Part shown: one piece after another, positions 33,426 to 43,289 of the stretch
Position numbering within the stretch: the first letter of the stretch is position 1
Layout: each line of letters opens with the position of its first letter
DNA from: Bacillaceae bacterium SAS-127
GTDB taxonomy: Bacteria; Bacillota; Bacilli; Bacillales; Domibacillaceae
Length of the DNA stretch: 64,000 nt
Direction of reading: 5' to 3'
Assembly (NCBI GenBank): GCA_002261155.1
Contig: NKXN01000004.1
Coordinates: forward strand, 124,001-188,000
The notes under the pieces: generated by a model
Told to the model about the DNA's origin: nothing
The model's database searches: none
Seen by the model: only the letters and a program-made list of their open reading frames with translations
Translations under genes and position numbers: made by a program

Positions 33426-34765
33426 ATGTTGTCAGATAAATCAAATTTAACACCTTTGAAAGAGATAGCGAATATTAAATTTCAACCATTGCCTATTAAT
33501 GTTGACCCGCTAAATATGATAAACCGATTTATGGCTATTTTGATGTGTATGTGGATGATCTGGCCCTATTTTAGTGATCGAGCAGGGTTTGTTTATTTTG
33601 GTGCATTTTTAATTGTATGGATCTATACATCGGATTTTCGGTGGCTGCTTCAAAAATGGCCGCTTGATCTATTATTTCTAGGTATTTGGTTAATTACATT
33701 TATCCCATATATATTAACAGGTAATTTTAAGTATGGATATATTGATTCTCGTTTTATACAGATTACCTTTATTTTATTTATAGTAGGTGCATTTATTAAT
33801 CATTATTATATGCATTATAAGAAAGATTACGTGATGCTAGGAAGGATCTCTTTTCTTACCTTAACTCTGTTTTTCGTGGGCTCTATACAAACGTATATCG
33901 GCTTAGAAAAGTATCCATTAGCATCCAGAATGTTAGCTACGGGAGCTGTTGATCCACTTTCCTTTAAAACAGCTGGAATAGGTGGTTTTGGTTTTGTCTA
34001 TAGTGGGGTGTTCATTGGCATTGTATGTTGTTACCTTTTGTTTAGTAAACTTTACTATATAAATATTTATTATAAAATGTTTGCTTTAGTTACTTTAGTT
34101 GCCATCACTACAATGGTGATTAAGGCATCGTACACTATTGCGGTCATGATCTTATTTACTGGTATTGCATCAGTATTGTTTATTAAAGGGAAAAAACGCT
34201 ATTCTTTCTTATTTTTCTGCTAGTAGTTTTTTTACTATTCTTCCCGAAAGAATTAATTGGTTACTTTTTGTTAGATATTGCTGAATTGTTTAGGGAAAAT
34301 GACACATTAAATACGAAATTGAGTGATTTAGCACAAGGGTTCATAGGAAGTGGAGCGGGTGAACAAACGGCTTATCGTAGTGAACTTTATTTGCAATCTT
34401 TTAAAACGTTTTTAGAAAATCCTTTATTTGGGATATATGGTCCTTTAGGTAGTGAATTTAATGCTGAGGTTGGAGAGCATTCTGGGTGGCTAGATTTGAT
34501 GGCTTACTATGGATTATTTGGTGCTTTACCCTTATTTATAGGGGTATTTTTAAATTTCAAGAAGAATCTATCGTTTTATTCTGGTCATCCATTTCTTCCA
34601 TTCCTACTTATTGCTCAAACTGCATTTGTTGTTTTCGGATTTATTAATCCAGTCATATATATTTATCAATTGGGGTTTGTTCTGTTTATGATTGCTCCAA
34701 CTATTCCATTTCTACCATATGCTTTCAGTCGAAGTAAAGTGCTACAGGGGAGGAGGAACCAATGA
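33426..34765 (+). pseudogene. wzy: O-antigen polymerase (Wzy-like), split by a one-base frameshift
   Basis: The frame from ATG 33426 gives several helices (LDLLFLGIWLITFIPYIL, FIQITFILFIVGAFI, FGFVYSGVFIGIVCCYLL) and stops at TAG 34221 just after a T5 run (34212-34216). The +1-base frame continues with FLLVVFLLFFPKELIGYFLL, then GEQTAYRSELYLQSFKTFLE, NPLFGIYGPLGSEF, HSGWLDLMAYYGLFGALPLF and more helices to 34765. One extra T restores a ~446-aa polymerase with the usual large loop before its last helices. Wzy joins repeat units outside the membrane, so a true break would silence polymerisation unless another polymerase (53.2 kb) substitutes. Confidence 0.75.
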
Positions 34766-36063
34766 ACATTCTATGGCTTGTCAATATTCCTTTGCCCGAG
34801 GCGAGTCGGTTATTACAGGAAGAGGTCTTGCCTTTTGGTGGTTGGTTAGTCTATGCTTCTGAATTACTTTCGAAACATTCTGGCGTTAAGCTATCCGTTG
34901 CATTTCCGAGAAGTGGAACGGATGGTGTACAGGAGTTGCGTGGTGATTCCATTCATTATTATACATTTGCTCCTGTACAATCACCTGATCAAGTGAAAGG
35001 GTTGGAAAGAGTCATTGAACGGTCGAAACCGGATCTTGTCCATATTTTCGGGACTGAGTTGGCGCATACGCTAGCGATGGTGAATGTTTGTAAAGCAGCA
35101 GGGATTCAAGTTGTTATTTCCATTCAAGGGTTAGTATCTGTGATCGCTAAGCATTACACATTAGGTTTGCCTCATCATGTACAATCGCGCTTTACGATAA
35201 GAGACTTGCTAAAGCGCGACAATATTAAACAGCAGCAAAAGCGTTTTATTGAACGCGGCAAGTGGGAAGTAGAAGCGATTCGAAAGGTTGACCATATTAT
35301 TGGACGGACAACGTGGGACCGAGCTTGCACATCGTTTATGAATCCAGCGGCTACGTACCATTATTGCAACGAGACGTTACGAAATGAATTCTATCAGCAA
35401 GAATGGGATATCGATCATTGTGAGCGATATTCCATTTTTTTGAGTCAAGGGTCGTATCCGATTAAAGGTTTGCATTTCGCAATCGAGGCGATGCCGCTTG
35501 TGTTGAAATATTTTCCGCATGCCAAACTTTATGTAGGTGGACCTGACATCATGAAGTCAGATACGTGGAAGGAGAAATTAAAGCTCTCCTCCTATGGAAA
35601 ATATATAAAGGAATTAATCCAAAAGCATGAGTTGCAAAATAAGGTGATTTTTACAGGAATGTTAAATGAAAAACAAATGTGCGCTCGTTTTCTGACGTCG
35701 CATGTGTTTGTATGCCCATCTTCAATTGAAAACAGCCCGAATTCATTAGGGGAGGCGATGTTGCTTGGAGTACCTTCTGTCGCTTCAAATGTTGGAGGAG
35801 TAACGGATTTATTGAAGCATCAGGAAGAAGGGTTTGTGTACCCGTCTGATGCGCCTTATATGTTGGCGCATTACATATGTGAAGTCTTTGCTGATGATCA
35901 GCTAGCGCTACAGTTTTCTAGAAATGCGAAAAAAAAGGCATCTACTTTGCATCACAAAGAGCTTAACCATGAACGATTATTAGAAATCTATTATCAAATG
36001 GCTAGCGTGAGAGGAGAAGATTTGGATGAACCCGTTAGTGAGTATTCATTGCGCCACGTATAA
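34762..36063 (+). CDS. GT4 glycosyltransferase
   Basis: This 433-aa transferase shows NILWLVNIPLPEASRLLQEE, HIFGTELAHTLAMVNVCKAA, QGLVSVIAKHYTLGLPHHVQ, then SQGSYPIKGLHFAIEAMPLV, LYVGGPDI and VCPSSIENSPNSLGEAMLLG, where E-N-S-P-N-S-L-G-E-A is the GT4 donor-phosphate motif. GGGGAGGAGG precedes the ATG, which overlaps the stop of the polymerase gene. Probably adds one sugar to the lipid-linked unit. Confidence 0.88.
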   Translation: MNILWLVNIPLPEASRLLQEEVLPFGGWLVYASELLSKHSGVKLSVAFPRSGTDGVQELRGDSIHYYTFAPVQSPDQVKGLERVIERSKPDLVHIFGTELAHTLAMVNVCKAAGIQVVISIQGLVSVIAKHYTLGLPHHVQSRFTIRDLLKRDNIKQQQKRFIERGKWEVEAIRKVDHIIGRTTWDRACTSFMNPAATYHYCNETLRNEFYQQEWDIDHCERYSIFLSQGSYPIKGLHFAIEAMPLVLKYFPHAKLYVGGPDIMKSDTWKEKLKLSSYGKYIKELIQKHELQNKVIFTGMLNEKQMCARFLTSHVFVCPSSIENSPNSLGEAMLLGVPSVASNVGGVTDLLKHQEEGFVYPSDAPYMLAHYICEVFADDQLALQFSRNAKKKASTLHHKELNHERLLEIYYQMASVRGEDLDEPVSEYSLRHV

Positions 36064-36994
36064 TCATGAAAATTATATTGCGGATGCGATCGAAGGTTTT
36101 ATGATGCAGAAGACGAATTTTGACTTTGAAGTGTTGATCGGAGAAGATTGCAGCACGGATCGAACAAGAGAAATTGTAGAAAAATATATTCGTTTATATC
36201 CGGATCATATTCGATTAATCACTTCCGAACATAATGTCGGAGCGAGGAAAAACTTAATTCGCCTTCATGAACAGTCAAGAGGTAAATATATTGCTTTTTG
36301 TGAGGGGGATGATTATTGGCTTGATCCATATAAATTACAAAAGCAAGTCGATTATATGGAAAGTCATCCTGAATGCACATTTTGCTTTACGAATGGTGAG
36401 GTAGCGGATGAAAAGAAGCAATTGCAAGGGAGAGCGGTTATTCCATGGTTGAAACACAATGAACCTTATTATTATGGTAAAGATCATAAATATTTAGCGG
36501 GGGAACTGGCCTTACTTGGTTATATTCCAACTGCTTCTTTCTTATTTCCAAAACATTTGATGGATGGTCGTCCTGACTGGTATTTTCGGGTGATCGTCGA
36601 TGATAACTCGGTCAAGCTAATTACGACAAGTCATGGATATGCTCATTTCATGGATGAAAAAATGTGTGCCTATCGTTTCGGTTTGCCGAATTCCGCTACA
36701 ACTAGGTGGAATAAAGATAATAATACGGTGGAGAAGCAAATTCAACATAATCAATATTTTATCGACTTGTACAATTACTTCAATGAATATTCTAATTCTC
36801 AATATGAAAAAGATATTGATGAAGTGAAAAAAGTATTTGAGTTTCAAATTCATATTTTAAAAGGTGAACTATACGAATTGAAATCGGAAAGGTTTAAAGA
36901 CCTATTTGATAACTTGAGCACAGTGGAAAAGGCGAAAATCTACTCTAGATGTTATTTTCCGCGGATTTACTCTACTTTGCAAAAAGTGAAGTGA
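36026..36994 (+). CDS. GT2 glycosyltransferase
   Basis: This 322-aa GT-A enzyme has SIHCATYNHENYIADAIEGF at the N-terminus, DFEVLIGEDCSTDRTREIV with the first acidic motif, and FCEGDDYWLDPYKLQKQVDY carrying the D-D metal motif (~93-96). It is inverting by family and probably uses a UDP- or dTDP-sugar. It starts 38 bp inside the previous gene behind GAGAGGAGAAG. The last ~70 residues are a charged, helix-prone tail. Confidence 0.9.
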   Translation: MNPLVSIHCATYNHENYIADAIEGFMMQKTNFDFEVLIGEDCSTDRTREIVEKYIRLYPDHIRLITSEHNVGARKNLIRLHEQSRGKYIAFCEGDDYWLDPYKLQKQVDYMESHPECTFCFTNGEVADEKKQLQGRAVIPWLKHNEPYYYGKDHKYLAGELALLGYIPTASFLFPKHLMDGRPDWYFRVIVDDNSVKLITTSHGYAHFMDEKMCAYRFGLPNSATTRWNKDNNTVEKQIQHNQYFIDLYNYFNEYSNSQYEKDIDEVKKVFEFQIHILKGELYELKSERFKDLFDNLSTVEKAKIYSRCYFPRIYSTLQKVK

Positions 36995-36999
36995 AGCTG

Positions 37000-38505
37000 A
37001 TGTCCAATGAAAATCAATTAAAAAGAAAAACGATTTTCGGTTTGCTTTGGAGCTTTATGGATATGTTTATGAGCCAAGGCGTTCAGTTTTTGGTCTTAAT
37101 GGTTCTAGCGAGATTGTTATCACCGGAGCATTTTGGCGTGATTGGCATGGTGATTATATTTATCGCTATATCAAATACTATCATTGATAGTGGATTTACA
37201 CAGGCACTTGTTCGTGAAACGAACGCGAGTCAAGAGGATTATTCGACCGTTTTCTTTTTTCAGTTGTTGCTCGCTGTTGTGATGTGTAGTCTTTTAAATA
37301 GTTTGGCACCGCTGATTAGTGGTTTTTTTCATGAAGAACAGTTAATTCCGATTTTACGTGTGTTATCGTTAGGGCTGATTATCCATTCTTTAGGGATTAT
37401 TCAACGTATTATGTTAATTAAACAAATTAACTTTCGTACCCAAACAAAAATTAATGTGTTATCGGGTGTGGTCGCTAGTATAGTAGCGATCAGTTGCGCT
37501 CTACTTGGGTTCGGTGTGTGGAGCTTAGTGGCACAAAGTTTAACATTGCAAACGATGCAAACGTTGTTGTTATGGTTATCAAATAAATGGATGCCGTCTT
37601 TTGTGTTTAGTTTTCAATCGTTTAAACGATTGTTTGGCTTTGGTTCGAAGCTATTAATTTCAGGCTTAATTGACACGATTTATAGTCAGGTGTACGCCGT
37701 GATTATTGGACGGATGTATCCAGCCGCCCGATTAGGATATTATACAAATGCATCAAAGCTTAGTGATGTCATCGTTATTTCCGCAACGAGTGCATTGCAA
37801 CGTGTGACCTATCCTGTTTTAAGTAGTATCCAAGAAGAGAAAGAGCGTCTTAGCTTAAGTTTTCAAAAAATGATTAGAACATCTGCCTATTTCATGTTCC
37901 CTGTTATGATCGGGCTAATGGCAATTGCTGATACGCTGATCCCGTTGATCTTTGGAGATCAATGGTTCGAATCAATTATTTATTTTAAATTATTGTGCGT
38001 CGCGGGTATGTTATATCCGTTACATGCAATTAATTTAAATATGTTGCAAGTGAAGGGACGATCTGATCTATTTTTAATACTCGAAATCATTAAAAAAGTG
38101 TTGATAACGACTTTAATTGCTATTTCACTATTCTTTTCGTTAGGGATTATCGGCTTAATCGGAGCAGCGATTGTAAGCTCGTATTTATCCTTTTATTTAA
38201 ATGCTTATTTTTCGGCGCGCGAGATTTCTTATTCTGTTATGGCTCAAGTGAAAGATGTATTCCCGATGCTGTTGATTTCAATAATTATGGGGGGAATCGT
38301 TTATTTATTAGGCGGTGTGTTGCCTGATGAGCCGTTTCTGAAGCTTGGTGTACAAATTAGTGCAGGCATTGTCTTATATGTTACCTTTAGCCGGATGTTT
38401 AAAATCAAAGAGCTCAAAATGATTTATGAATTAATAGTGCCAATGGTTCAAGCAGTAGTAAGGAAAAAACCGTTTTCTGTCCTTTTAAAAAGCAAAGGGC
38501 GTTAA
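37000..38505 (+). CDS. wzx: Wzx-type polysaccharide flippase (MOP superfamily)
   Basis: This ~501-aa protein with about fourteen helices moves undecaprenyl-linked repeat units across the membrane. Seen: [40 protein letters not shown] and [20 protein letters not shown], a classical TuaB/WzxC-type opening, later [10 protein letters not shown] and [20 protein letters not shown] 37000 is the first residue of the conserved N-terminus; the in-frame TTG 36949 lies inside the GT2 gene. The only flippase in the window, so it must serve both loci if they form one pathway. Confidence 0.9.
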   Translation: MSNENQLKRKTIFGLLWSFMDMFMSQGVQFLVLMVLARLLSPEHFGVIGMVIIFIAISNTIIDSGFTQALVRETNASQEDYSTVFFFQLLLAVVMCSLLNSLAPLISGFFHEEQLIPILRVLSLGLIIHSLGIIQRIMLIKQINFRTQTKINVLSGVVASIVAISCALLGFGVWSLVAQSLTLQTMQTLLLWLSNKWMPSFVFSFQSFKRLFGFGSKLLISGLIDTIYSQVYAVIIGRMYPAARLGYYTNASKLSDVIVISATSALQRVTYPVLSSIQEEKERLSLSFQKMIRTSAYFMFPVMIGLMAIADTLIPLIFGDQWFESIIYFKLLCVAGMLYPLHAINLNMLQVKGRSDLFLILEIIKKVLITTLIAISLFFSLGIIGLIGAAIVSSYLSFYLNAYFSAREISYSVMAQVKDVFPMLLISIIMGGIVYLLGGVLPDEPFLKLGVQISAGIVLYVTFSRMFKIKELKMIYELIVPMVQAVVRKKPFSVLLKSKGR

Positions 38506-38530
38506 GATGATAATAAGAAAGGTGATTGGA

Positions 38531-39400
38531 ATGAAAGGGATTATATTAGCTGGTGGGAATGGAACGAGGTTAAGTCCGCTTACCCAAGCGATTTCTAAGC
38601 AACTGTTGCCTGTGTATGATAAACCGATGATTTATTATCCTTTGTCTGTCTTGATGTTAGCGGGGATTCGGGAGATTTTGCTTATTTCTACACCGAAAGA
38701 TGCGCCTCTTTTCAAAAGTTTACTAGGGGATGGCTCGCTTTGGGGCATTGAACTGAAATATGAAGTGCAAGAGCATCCGCGTGGCTTAGCGGATGCTTTT
38801 CTTATTGGTGAGGAATTTATTGGTGAGGATTCGGTCTGTCTTGTGTTAGGGGATAATATTTTCTATGGCGGGGGATTTTCTCCTGTGTTAAAACGAGCGG
38901 CACAATTGAAAGAAGGGGCGGTTGTGTTCGGTTATCAAGTCACTGATCCTCAACGTTTTGGTGTCGTTGAATTCGATGCTGATTTTAATGCGATATCAAT
39001 AGAAGAAAAGCCTGCTCAGCCAAAGTCGAATTATGCGGTGACAGGTTTATATTTTTATGATAATCGCGTCGTTGAGATTGCCAAACAGGTGAAGCCATCG
39101 GACCGAGGGGAGTTAGAGATCACAGATATTAATAAGGAATACTTAAAACAGAAGCAATTGAAAGTGGAGCTGCTTGGTCGAGGGTTTGCTTGGTTAGATA
39201 CGGGAACGTTTGAAAGCTTACTAGAGGCAGGGCAATATGTGGAGACGATTGAGAAACGGCAAGGGTTTAAAATCGCTTGTTTAGAAGAGATTAGCTATCG
39301 TAATCAATGGATTTCAGCTGAAGAGTTATTGGACATTGCTGCTCAGTATAAAAATGGGTATCGCACCTATTTAAATGAATTAGTCACGGGGAGGTTTTGA
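38531..39400 (+). CDS. rmlA: Glucose-1-phosphate thymidylyltransferase
   Basis: This ~289-aa cytoplasmic enzyme makes dTDP-glucose from Glc-1-P and dTTP. Seen: [17 protein letters not shown] (2-18) with the nucleotide loop, [34 protein letters not shown] and [20 protein letters not shown], all diagnostic. ATG 38531 follows AAAGGTGATT; the in-frame ATG 38507 lacks a ribosome site. Feeds the aminotransferase/rmlB pair behind it. Confidence 0.95.
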   Translation: MKGIILAGGNGTRLSPLTQAISKQLLPVYDKPMIYYPLSVLMLAGIREILLISTPKDAPLFKSLLGDGSLWGIELKYEVQEHPRGLADAFLIGEEFIGEDSVCLVLGDNIFYGGGFSPVLKRAAQLKEGAVVFGYQVTDPQRFGVVEFDADFNAISIEEKPAQPKSNYAVTGLYFYDNRVVEIAKQVKPSDRGELEITDINKEYLKQKQLKVELLGRGFAWLDTGTFESLLEAGQYVETIEKRQGFKIACLEEISYRNQWISAEELLDIAAQYKNGYRTYLNELVTGRF

Positions 39401-39406
39401 TCAAGG

Positions 39407-40480
39407 ATGATTCCGGTAACGCAATCTTTTTTACCTCCGATGGAAGAGTACAACAAGTTCATTTCTAAACTGTGGGATACGAAATGGCTGACCAATAACG
39501 GGGAACTTGCTCAGCAATTAGAACGAGAGCTAATGACCTATTTGAATGTTCCGACTCTACATTTTGTTAATAATGGGACGATGGCTCTTCAACTAGCGAT
39601 CAACTCTCTACAAATAAAGAAGAAAGTGATCACGACTCCGTTTTCGTTTGTAGCGACAACTACAGCCATTTTATGGGAGGGTTGCGAGCCGGTGTTTGTT
39701 GACATTGATCCAAAGACGCTGTGTATCGATGCGGAGAAAATAGAAGAAGCGATCACGGATGAAACGGAAGCGATTTTAGCCACACATGTATTTGGGATTC
39801 CTTGCGATGTAGAGAAGATCGAGGAAATTGCTGCGAAACACAATCTCAAAGTAATCTATGATGCTGCTCATGCCTTCGGGGTGAAGTATAAAGGGACATC
39901 CGTGTTGAATTATGGGGACGTATCGATCCTTAGCTTTCATTCGACGAAGCTATTTCACACAGTGGAAGGTGGAGCGGTCATTCATAATAATGGAGCGGCT
40001 TTCGACCAACAGATCAAATTGTTGAGAAACTTTGGTTTTGTTGGAGAGGACTATCAGTTGGTAGGGACGAACGCTAAAAATTCAGAGCTTCATGCGGCGA
40101 TGGGGTTGTGTAATTTAAAGTATGTTGATGAGTTGATGATGAAAAGAAAGACTTTATGTGAAGCGTATGATCTTTTACTAGGAAACCGAGTGGAAAGTCC
40201 ATTCATCTCCAATGATGTTTCCTACAATTATGCTTATTATCCAGTGATGTTTCAAACGGAGCAACAATTGCTTTCTATCATGGAGCAGCTAAGTCAGAAG
40301 CAAATTTATGCAAGGAGATATTTTTATCCTTCCTTAAATACGTTGCCCTATTTACATGCTTCTTGCTCATGTCCGATTTCTGAAGATGTAGCGAAAAGGA
40401 TCGTATGTTTACCACTTTATCATGAATTAGAAATAGAAGATGTGAAAAAAATAGCGACATGCATATTGGAGAGGGTATAA
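39407..40480 (+). CDS. DegT/DnrJ/EryC1/StrS-family sugar aminotransferase
   Basis: This 357-aa PLP enzyme has PVTQSFLPPMEEYNKFIS, NNGTMALQLAINSL with the phosphate loop, DAAHAFG, and the Schiff-base Lys in SFHSTKLFHTVEGGAV (~181). Between rmlA and rmlB, with no rmlC or rmlD, its likely substrate is dTDP-4-keto-6-deoxyglucose, giving dTDP-4-amino-4,6-dideoxy-glucose or -galactose (VioA/QdtB/WecE-type reactions). The product amine could be the acceptor for the formyltransferase of locus 1. Confidence 0.88.
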   Translation: MIPVTQSFLPPMEEYNKFISKLWDTKWLTNNGELAQQLERELMTYLNVPTLHFVNNGTMALQLAINSLQIKKKVITTPFSFVATTTAILWEGCEPVFVDIDPKTLCIDAEKIEEAITDETEAILATHVFGIPCDVEKIEEIAAKHNLKVIYDAAHAFGVKYKGTSVLNYGDVSILSFHSTKLFHTVEGGAVIHNNGAAFDQQIKLLRNFGFVGEDYQLVGTNAKNSELHAAMGLCNLKYVDELMMKRKTLCEAYDLLLGNRVESPFISNDVSYNYAYYPVMFQTEQQLLSIMEQLSQKQIYARRYFYPSLNTLPYLHASCSCPISEDVAKRIVCLPLYHELEIEDVKKIATCILERV

Positions 40481-41524
40481 ATGAATGTATTAGTGACAGG
40501 CGGTGCTGGGTTTATTGGTTCTAATTTTGTTCAGCATATGTTAAAGCAGCATCGAGATATTCATATCGTAAATTTAGATAAATTAACATATGCGGGAAGC
40601 TTGGAGCACTTGCAGGAGATCATGGATGATCCGCGCCATACATTTGTTCATGGTGATATTTGTGATCGTTCCCTAGTGGAGCATTTGTTTGAACAACATC
40701 AAATTGACGGGGTCATTCACTTTGCTGCCGAGTCGCATGTCGATCAATCAATTCGTGATCCGAGAAGCTTTGTGGAAACGAATGTGCTAGGTACGTTGAA
40801 CTTGCTTGAGGCGGCTCGAACGTTTTGGATGGAGGGGATTGGTCAATATAAGCGAGCGTTTCAACAGGCGCGGTTTCATCATATTTCAACAGATGAAGTG
40901 TATGGGACGCTTGGGGCAGAGGGGCTCTTTACAGAGAAGACAGCCTATGCACCGAATAGTCCCTATTCAGCGAGTAAAGCTTCCTCCGATATGATAGTAA
41001 GGAGCTATTTTCATACGTATGGGATGAATGTCGTGACGACCAATTGCTCGAACAACTACGGACCGAAGCAGCATGAGGAAAAATTAATTCCAACGATCAT
41101 TCGAAAAGCACTCGCGTTAGACACTATTCCGATTTATGGCGATGGTCAAAATGTCCGTGATTGGTTGTATGTGCTAGATCATTGTCGGGCGATTGAGCAA
41201 GTGTTTTTTGCTGGAAGAGCAGGGGAGACGTATCTTGTCGGTGGTCATTGTGAAAAGACGAATATGGAAGTAGCGTTAGCGATTTGTGATATTCTTGATC
41301 AAGAGCAACCTGTTCGGATGAATGAGAAGGGAATCACTAGTTATCGACAATTGCTTGCCTTTGTTGCCGACCGACCGGGACATGACTTCCGCTATGCGAT
41401 TGATGACTCAAAATTGCGAAGCGAGCTAGGTTTTGAGAAAGAGCATTCGTTTGCTCAAGGGATAAAAGAAACGATTGCCTATTATGTAGAAGCATTTTCT
41501 TTGAAAAGAAGTGATGTGAGATGA
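40481..41524 (+). CDS. rmlB: dTDP-glucose 4,6-dehydratase
   Basis: This 347-aa extended SDR oxidises and dehydrates dTDP-glucose to dTDP-4-keto-6-deoxyglucose. Seen: VTGGAGFIGSNFVQH (4-18), FAAESHVDQSIRDP, HISTDEVYGTLG (catalytic Asp-Glu, ~137), YSASKASSD (Tyr/Lys, ~163) and NNYGPKQHEEKLIPT. It starts directly at the stop of the aminotransferase gene, whose product uses its ketosugar. Confidence 0.96.
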   Translation: MNVLVTGGAGFIGSNFVQHMLKQHRDIHIVNLDKLTYAGSLEHLQEIMDDPRHTFVHGDICDRSLVEHLFEQHQIDGVIHFAAESHVDQSIRDPRSFVETNVLGTLNLLEAARTFWMEGIGQYKRAFQQARFHHISTDEVYGTLGAEGLFTEKTAYAPNSPYSASKASSDMIVRSYFHTYGMNVVTTNCSNNYGPKQHEEKLIPTIIRKALALDTIPIYGDGQNVRDWLYVLDHCRAIEQVFFAGRAGETYLVGGHCEKTNMEVALAICDILDQEQPVRMNEKGITSYRQLLAFVADRPGHDFRYAIDDSKLRSELGFEKEHSFAQGIKETIAYYVEAFSLKRSDVR

Positions 41525-42549
41525 CGATACTTGTGACGGGAGGAGCCGGCTTCATTGGAAGCCATACGGCTCTTTTTTTATTAGAAGCAGGGTATGATGT
41601 AGTGATTGTTGATAACCTTTCCAATAGTCGGATTGAAGTGATTGAGCGGTTAGAGAGACTAGTTGGACATCCCATTCCATTTCGGGCAGTTGATTTGAGG
41701 AATGAGCGAGCACTTGAGAAAGTATTTGCGACGTTTTCAATTGAAGCAGTCGTTCACTTTGCTGGGTTGAAGGCTGTTTCTGAATCGGTTGATCGTCCGT
41801 TATTTTATTACGAGAATAATATCGGTGGAACGATCACATTATGTAAAGTGATGGATAAATTCGGGGTGCGACGTCTTGTCTTTAGTTCGTCAGCAACTGT
41901 TTATGGTATCCCTGAACAAGTTCCGGTAGTGGAGGATGTTTCGCTGCATTCAACCAATCCATATGGACGAACGAAATTGATGATTGAGGAAATTTTACAA
42001 GATGTGTATCGAGCGAATGAGGAGTGGAGTATCGCTTTACTTCGATATTTTAATCCAATCGGTGCCCATGAAAGTGGGGAGATAGGAGAAGACCCTACAG
42101 GGATTCCTAGTAACTTAATGCCTTACATTACGCAAGTAGCGATTGGAGAGCGGGAGGCGCTTTCTGTGTACGGCGGAGATTATCCTACTTGGGATGGGAC
42201 TGGCGTCCGTGATTATATTCATGTAAGCGACTTAGCTGTAGGTCATATTAAAGCGTTGGAAAAGGTGAAACGTGTAACTGGCATCGAAGCCTATAACCTT
42301 GGAACAGGAAAGGGGTATAGTGTACTTGATGTTGTTAACATGTTTGAAAAGGTTACCGGTGCAACAGTACCGTATCGCATCGTTGACCGTCGTCTAGGAG
42401 ATATTGCCTCATGTTATGCTGATCCTTCAAAAGCTGAACGAGAACTACACTGGAAAGCTGAGAAAACACTAGCAGATATGTGCCGTGATGCATGGAGATG
42501 GCAACAATATATTAGTCGTAGTAGTGAGTGGAGATCTTCAATACTTTAA
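41521..42549 (+). CDS. galE: UDP-glucose 4-epimerase
   Basis: This 342-aa enzyme interconverts UDP-Glc and UDP-Gal (or the GlcNAc pair). Seen: LVTGGAGFIGSHTALFLLEA (4-23), FAGLKAVSESV, SSSATVYGIPEQVPV (catalytic Ser), NPYGRTKLMIEEIL (Tyr/Lys), RYFNPIGAHESGEIGEDP and GTGVRDYIHVSDLA. Its ATG overlaps the rmlB stop. Supplies galactose-type residues for the glycan. Confidence 0.95.
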   Translation: MTILVTGGAGFIGSHTALFLLEAGYDVVIVDNLSNSRIEVIERLERLVGHPIPFRAVDLRNERALEKVFATFSIEAVVHFAGLKAVSESVDRPLFYYENNIGGTITLCKVMDKFGVRRLVFSSSATVYGIPEQVPVVEDVSLHSTNPYGRTKLMIEEILQDVYRANEEWSIALLRYFNPIGAHESGEIGEDPTGIPSNLMPYITQVAIGEREALSVYGGDYPTWDGTGVRDYIHVSDLAVGHIKALEKVKRVTGIEAYNLGTGKGYSVLDVVNMFEKVTGATVPYRIVDRRLGDIASCYADPSKAERELHWKAEKTLADMCRDAWRWQQYISRSSEWRSSIL

Positions 42550-42552
42550 AGT

Positions 42553-42573
42553 GATGGGGGAAATCCCACTTCT
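42553..42573 (+). terminator. Possible weak terminator after galE
   Basis: GTGATGGG and CCCAC pair imperfectly (2-nt bulge) around GGAAAT, followed by TTCTTTC. Low certainty. Confidence 0.35.
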
Positions 42574-42659
42574 TTCGAGTGCGTAAAAATGTAAGCCTTT
42601 TTAAATGCACCCAATTTTCTGATCTGTTAAGATATAGAAAAAACTTGAAGGAGCTCACT

Positions 42660-43181
42660 TTGAAGAATATTTTTAGATTGGTTTTCTTGTTGTTGATAGC
42701 AGGATTGATTTTTCGTTTTTCTTCGCAAACGTATGATCAGCAGTCACTTGTTCCGCTGATGAGGAGATTATTTCCGGGTGAACCGTTTGCTGAAGTGTTA
42801 GGGCGTTTAGAGCTTTCTTATGCTGGGATGGTTATTTCAGTCGAGTCCGTTGGTTATTACTATTTTATAGAATTTTTTATTCGCAAGTTTGCTCATCTGT
42901 TTTTGTTTGGGTGTTTGGCAGCCACTTTGTTTGGAGTACTAGTTGTTTGGAAACCAGATGAAGTATGGAAGTCAGCTGTTTGGGCGTTCATTGGTACAGG
43001 TCTATATGCTGCTGTTGATGAGTTTCACCAGATGTTAACAGGTGGACGAAGCCCGCTTGTTAGAGACGTAGTCCTTGATTTGACTGGTGGATTGATCGCG
43101 TTACTCATAGTCGTGCCTGTTTACTGTTGGAAGCGACGTAAAGAGAAGATAGAAACGGTGAAGCTAGACGAATTTTTGTAA
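42660..43181 (+). CDS. VanZ-like membrane protein
   Basis: This ~173-aa protein has four hydrophobic helices and the VanZ family pattern: FIRKFAHLFLFGCLAA (Arg-Lys-x2-His) and AAVDEFHQMLTGGRSPLVRD, then DVVLDLTGG. VanZ-like proteins are common in Gram-positive surface-polysaccharide clusters; their biochemical role is unsettled. TTG 42660 is preferred, with AAGGAG 8 bp upstream, over the in-frame GTG 42579. It is the last gene of locus 2. Confidence 0.82.
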   Translation: MKNIFRLVFLLLIAGLIFRFSSQTYDQQSLVPLMRRLFPGEPFAEVLGRLELSYAGMVISVESVGYYYFIEFFIRKFAHLFLFGCLAATLFGVLVVWKPDEVWKSAVWAFIGTGLYAAVDEFHQMLTGGRSPLVRDVVLDLTGGLIALLIVVPVYCWKRRKEKIETVKLDEFL

Positions 43182-43185
43182 AAAA

Positions 43186-43213
43186 GTTCTTTATAATGAA
43201 CATAAAGTTCTTT
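43186..43213. promoter_or_regulatory. Two direct SinR-type boxes before the 70-aa gene
   Basis: GTTCTTT occurs at 43186-43192 and again at 43207-43213, exactly 21 bp (two helical turns) apart. The first belongs to the near-perfect dyad GTTCTTTATAATGAAC (43186-43201). Both lie just upstream of the promoter at 43242-43250. Confidence 0.6.
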
Positions 43214-43241
43214 ATAAAGTGTTTTATTTGTTGTAAAATGA

Positions 43242-43250
43242 TGATATAGA
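43242..43250 (+). promoter_or_regulatory. Extended -10 promoter of the 70-aa gene
   Basis: TGATATAGA is an extended -10. Only a weak -35 (TTTATT region near 43223) is visible. Start expected near 43257, 17 bp before GAGGGGG. Confidence 0.45.
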
Positions 43251-43289
43251 CAGAGATGAGCATGTTTAACTTTTGAGGGGGCTTTTGCT

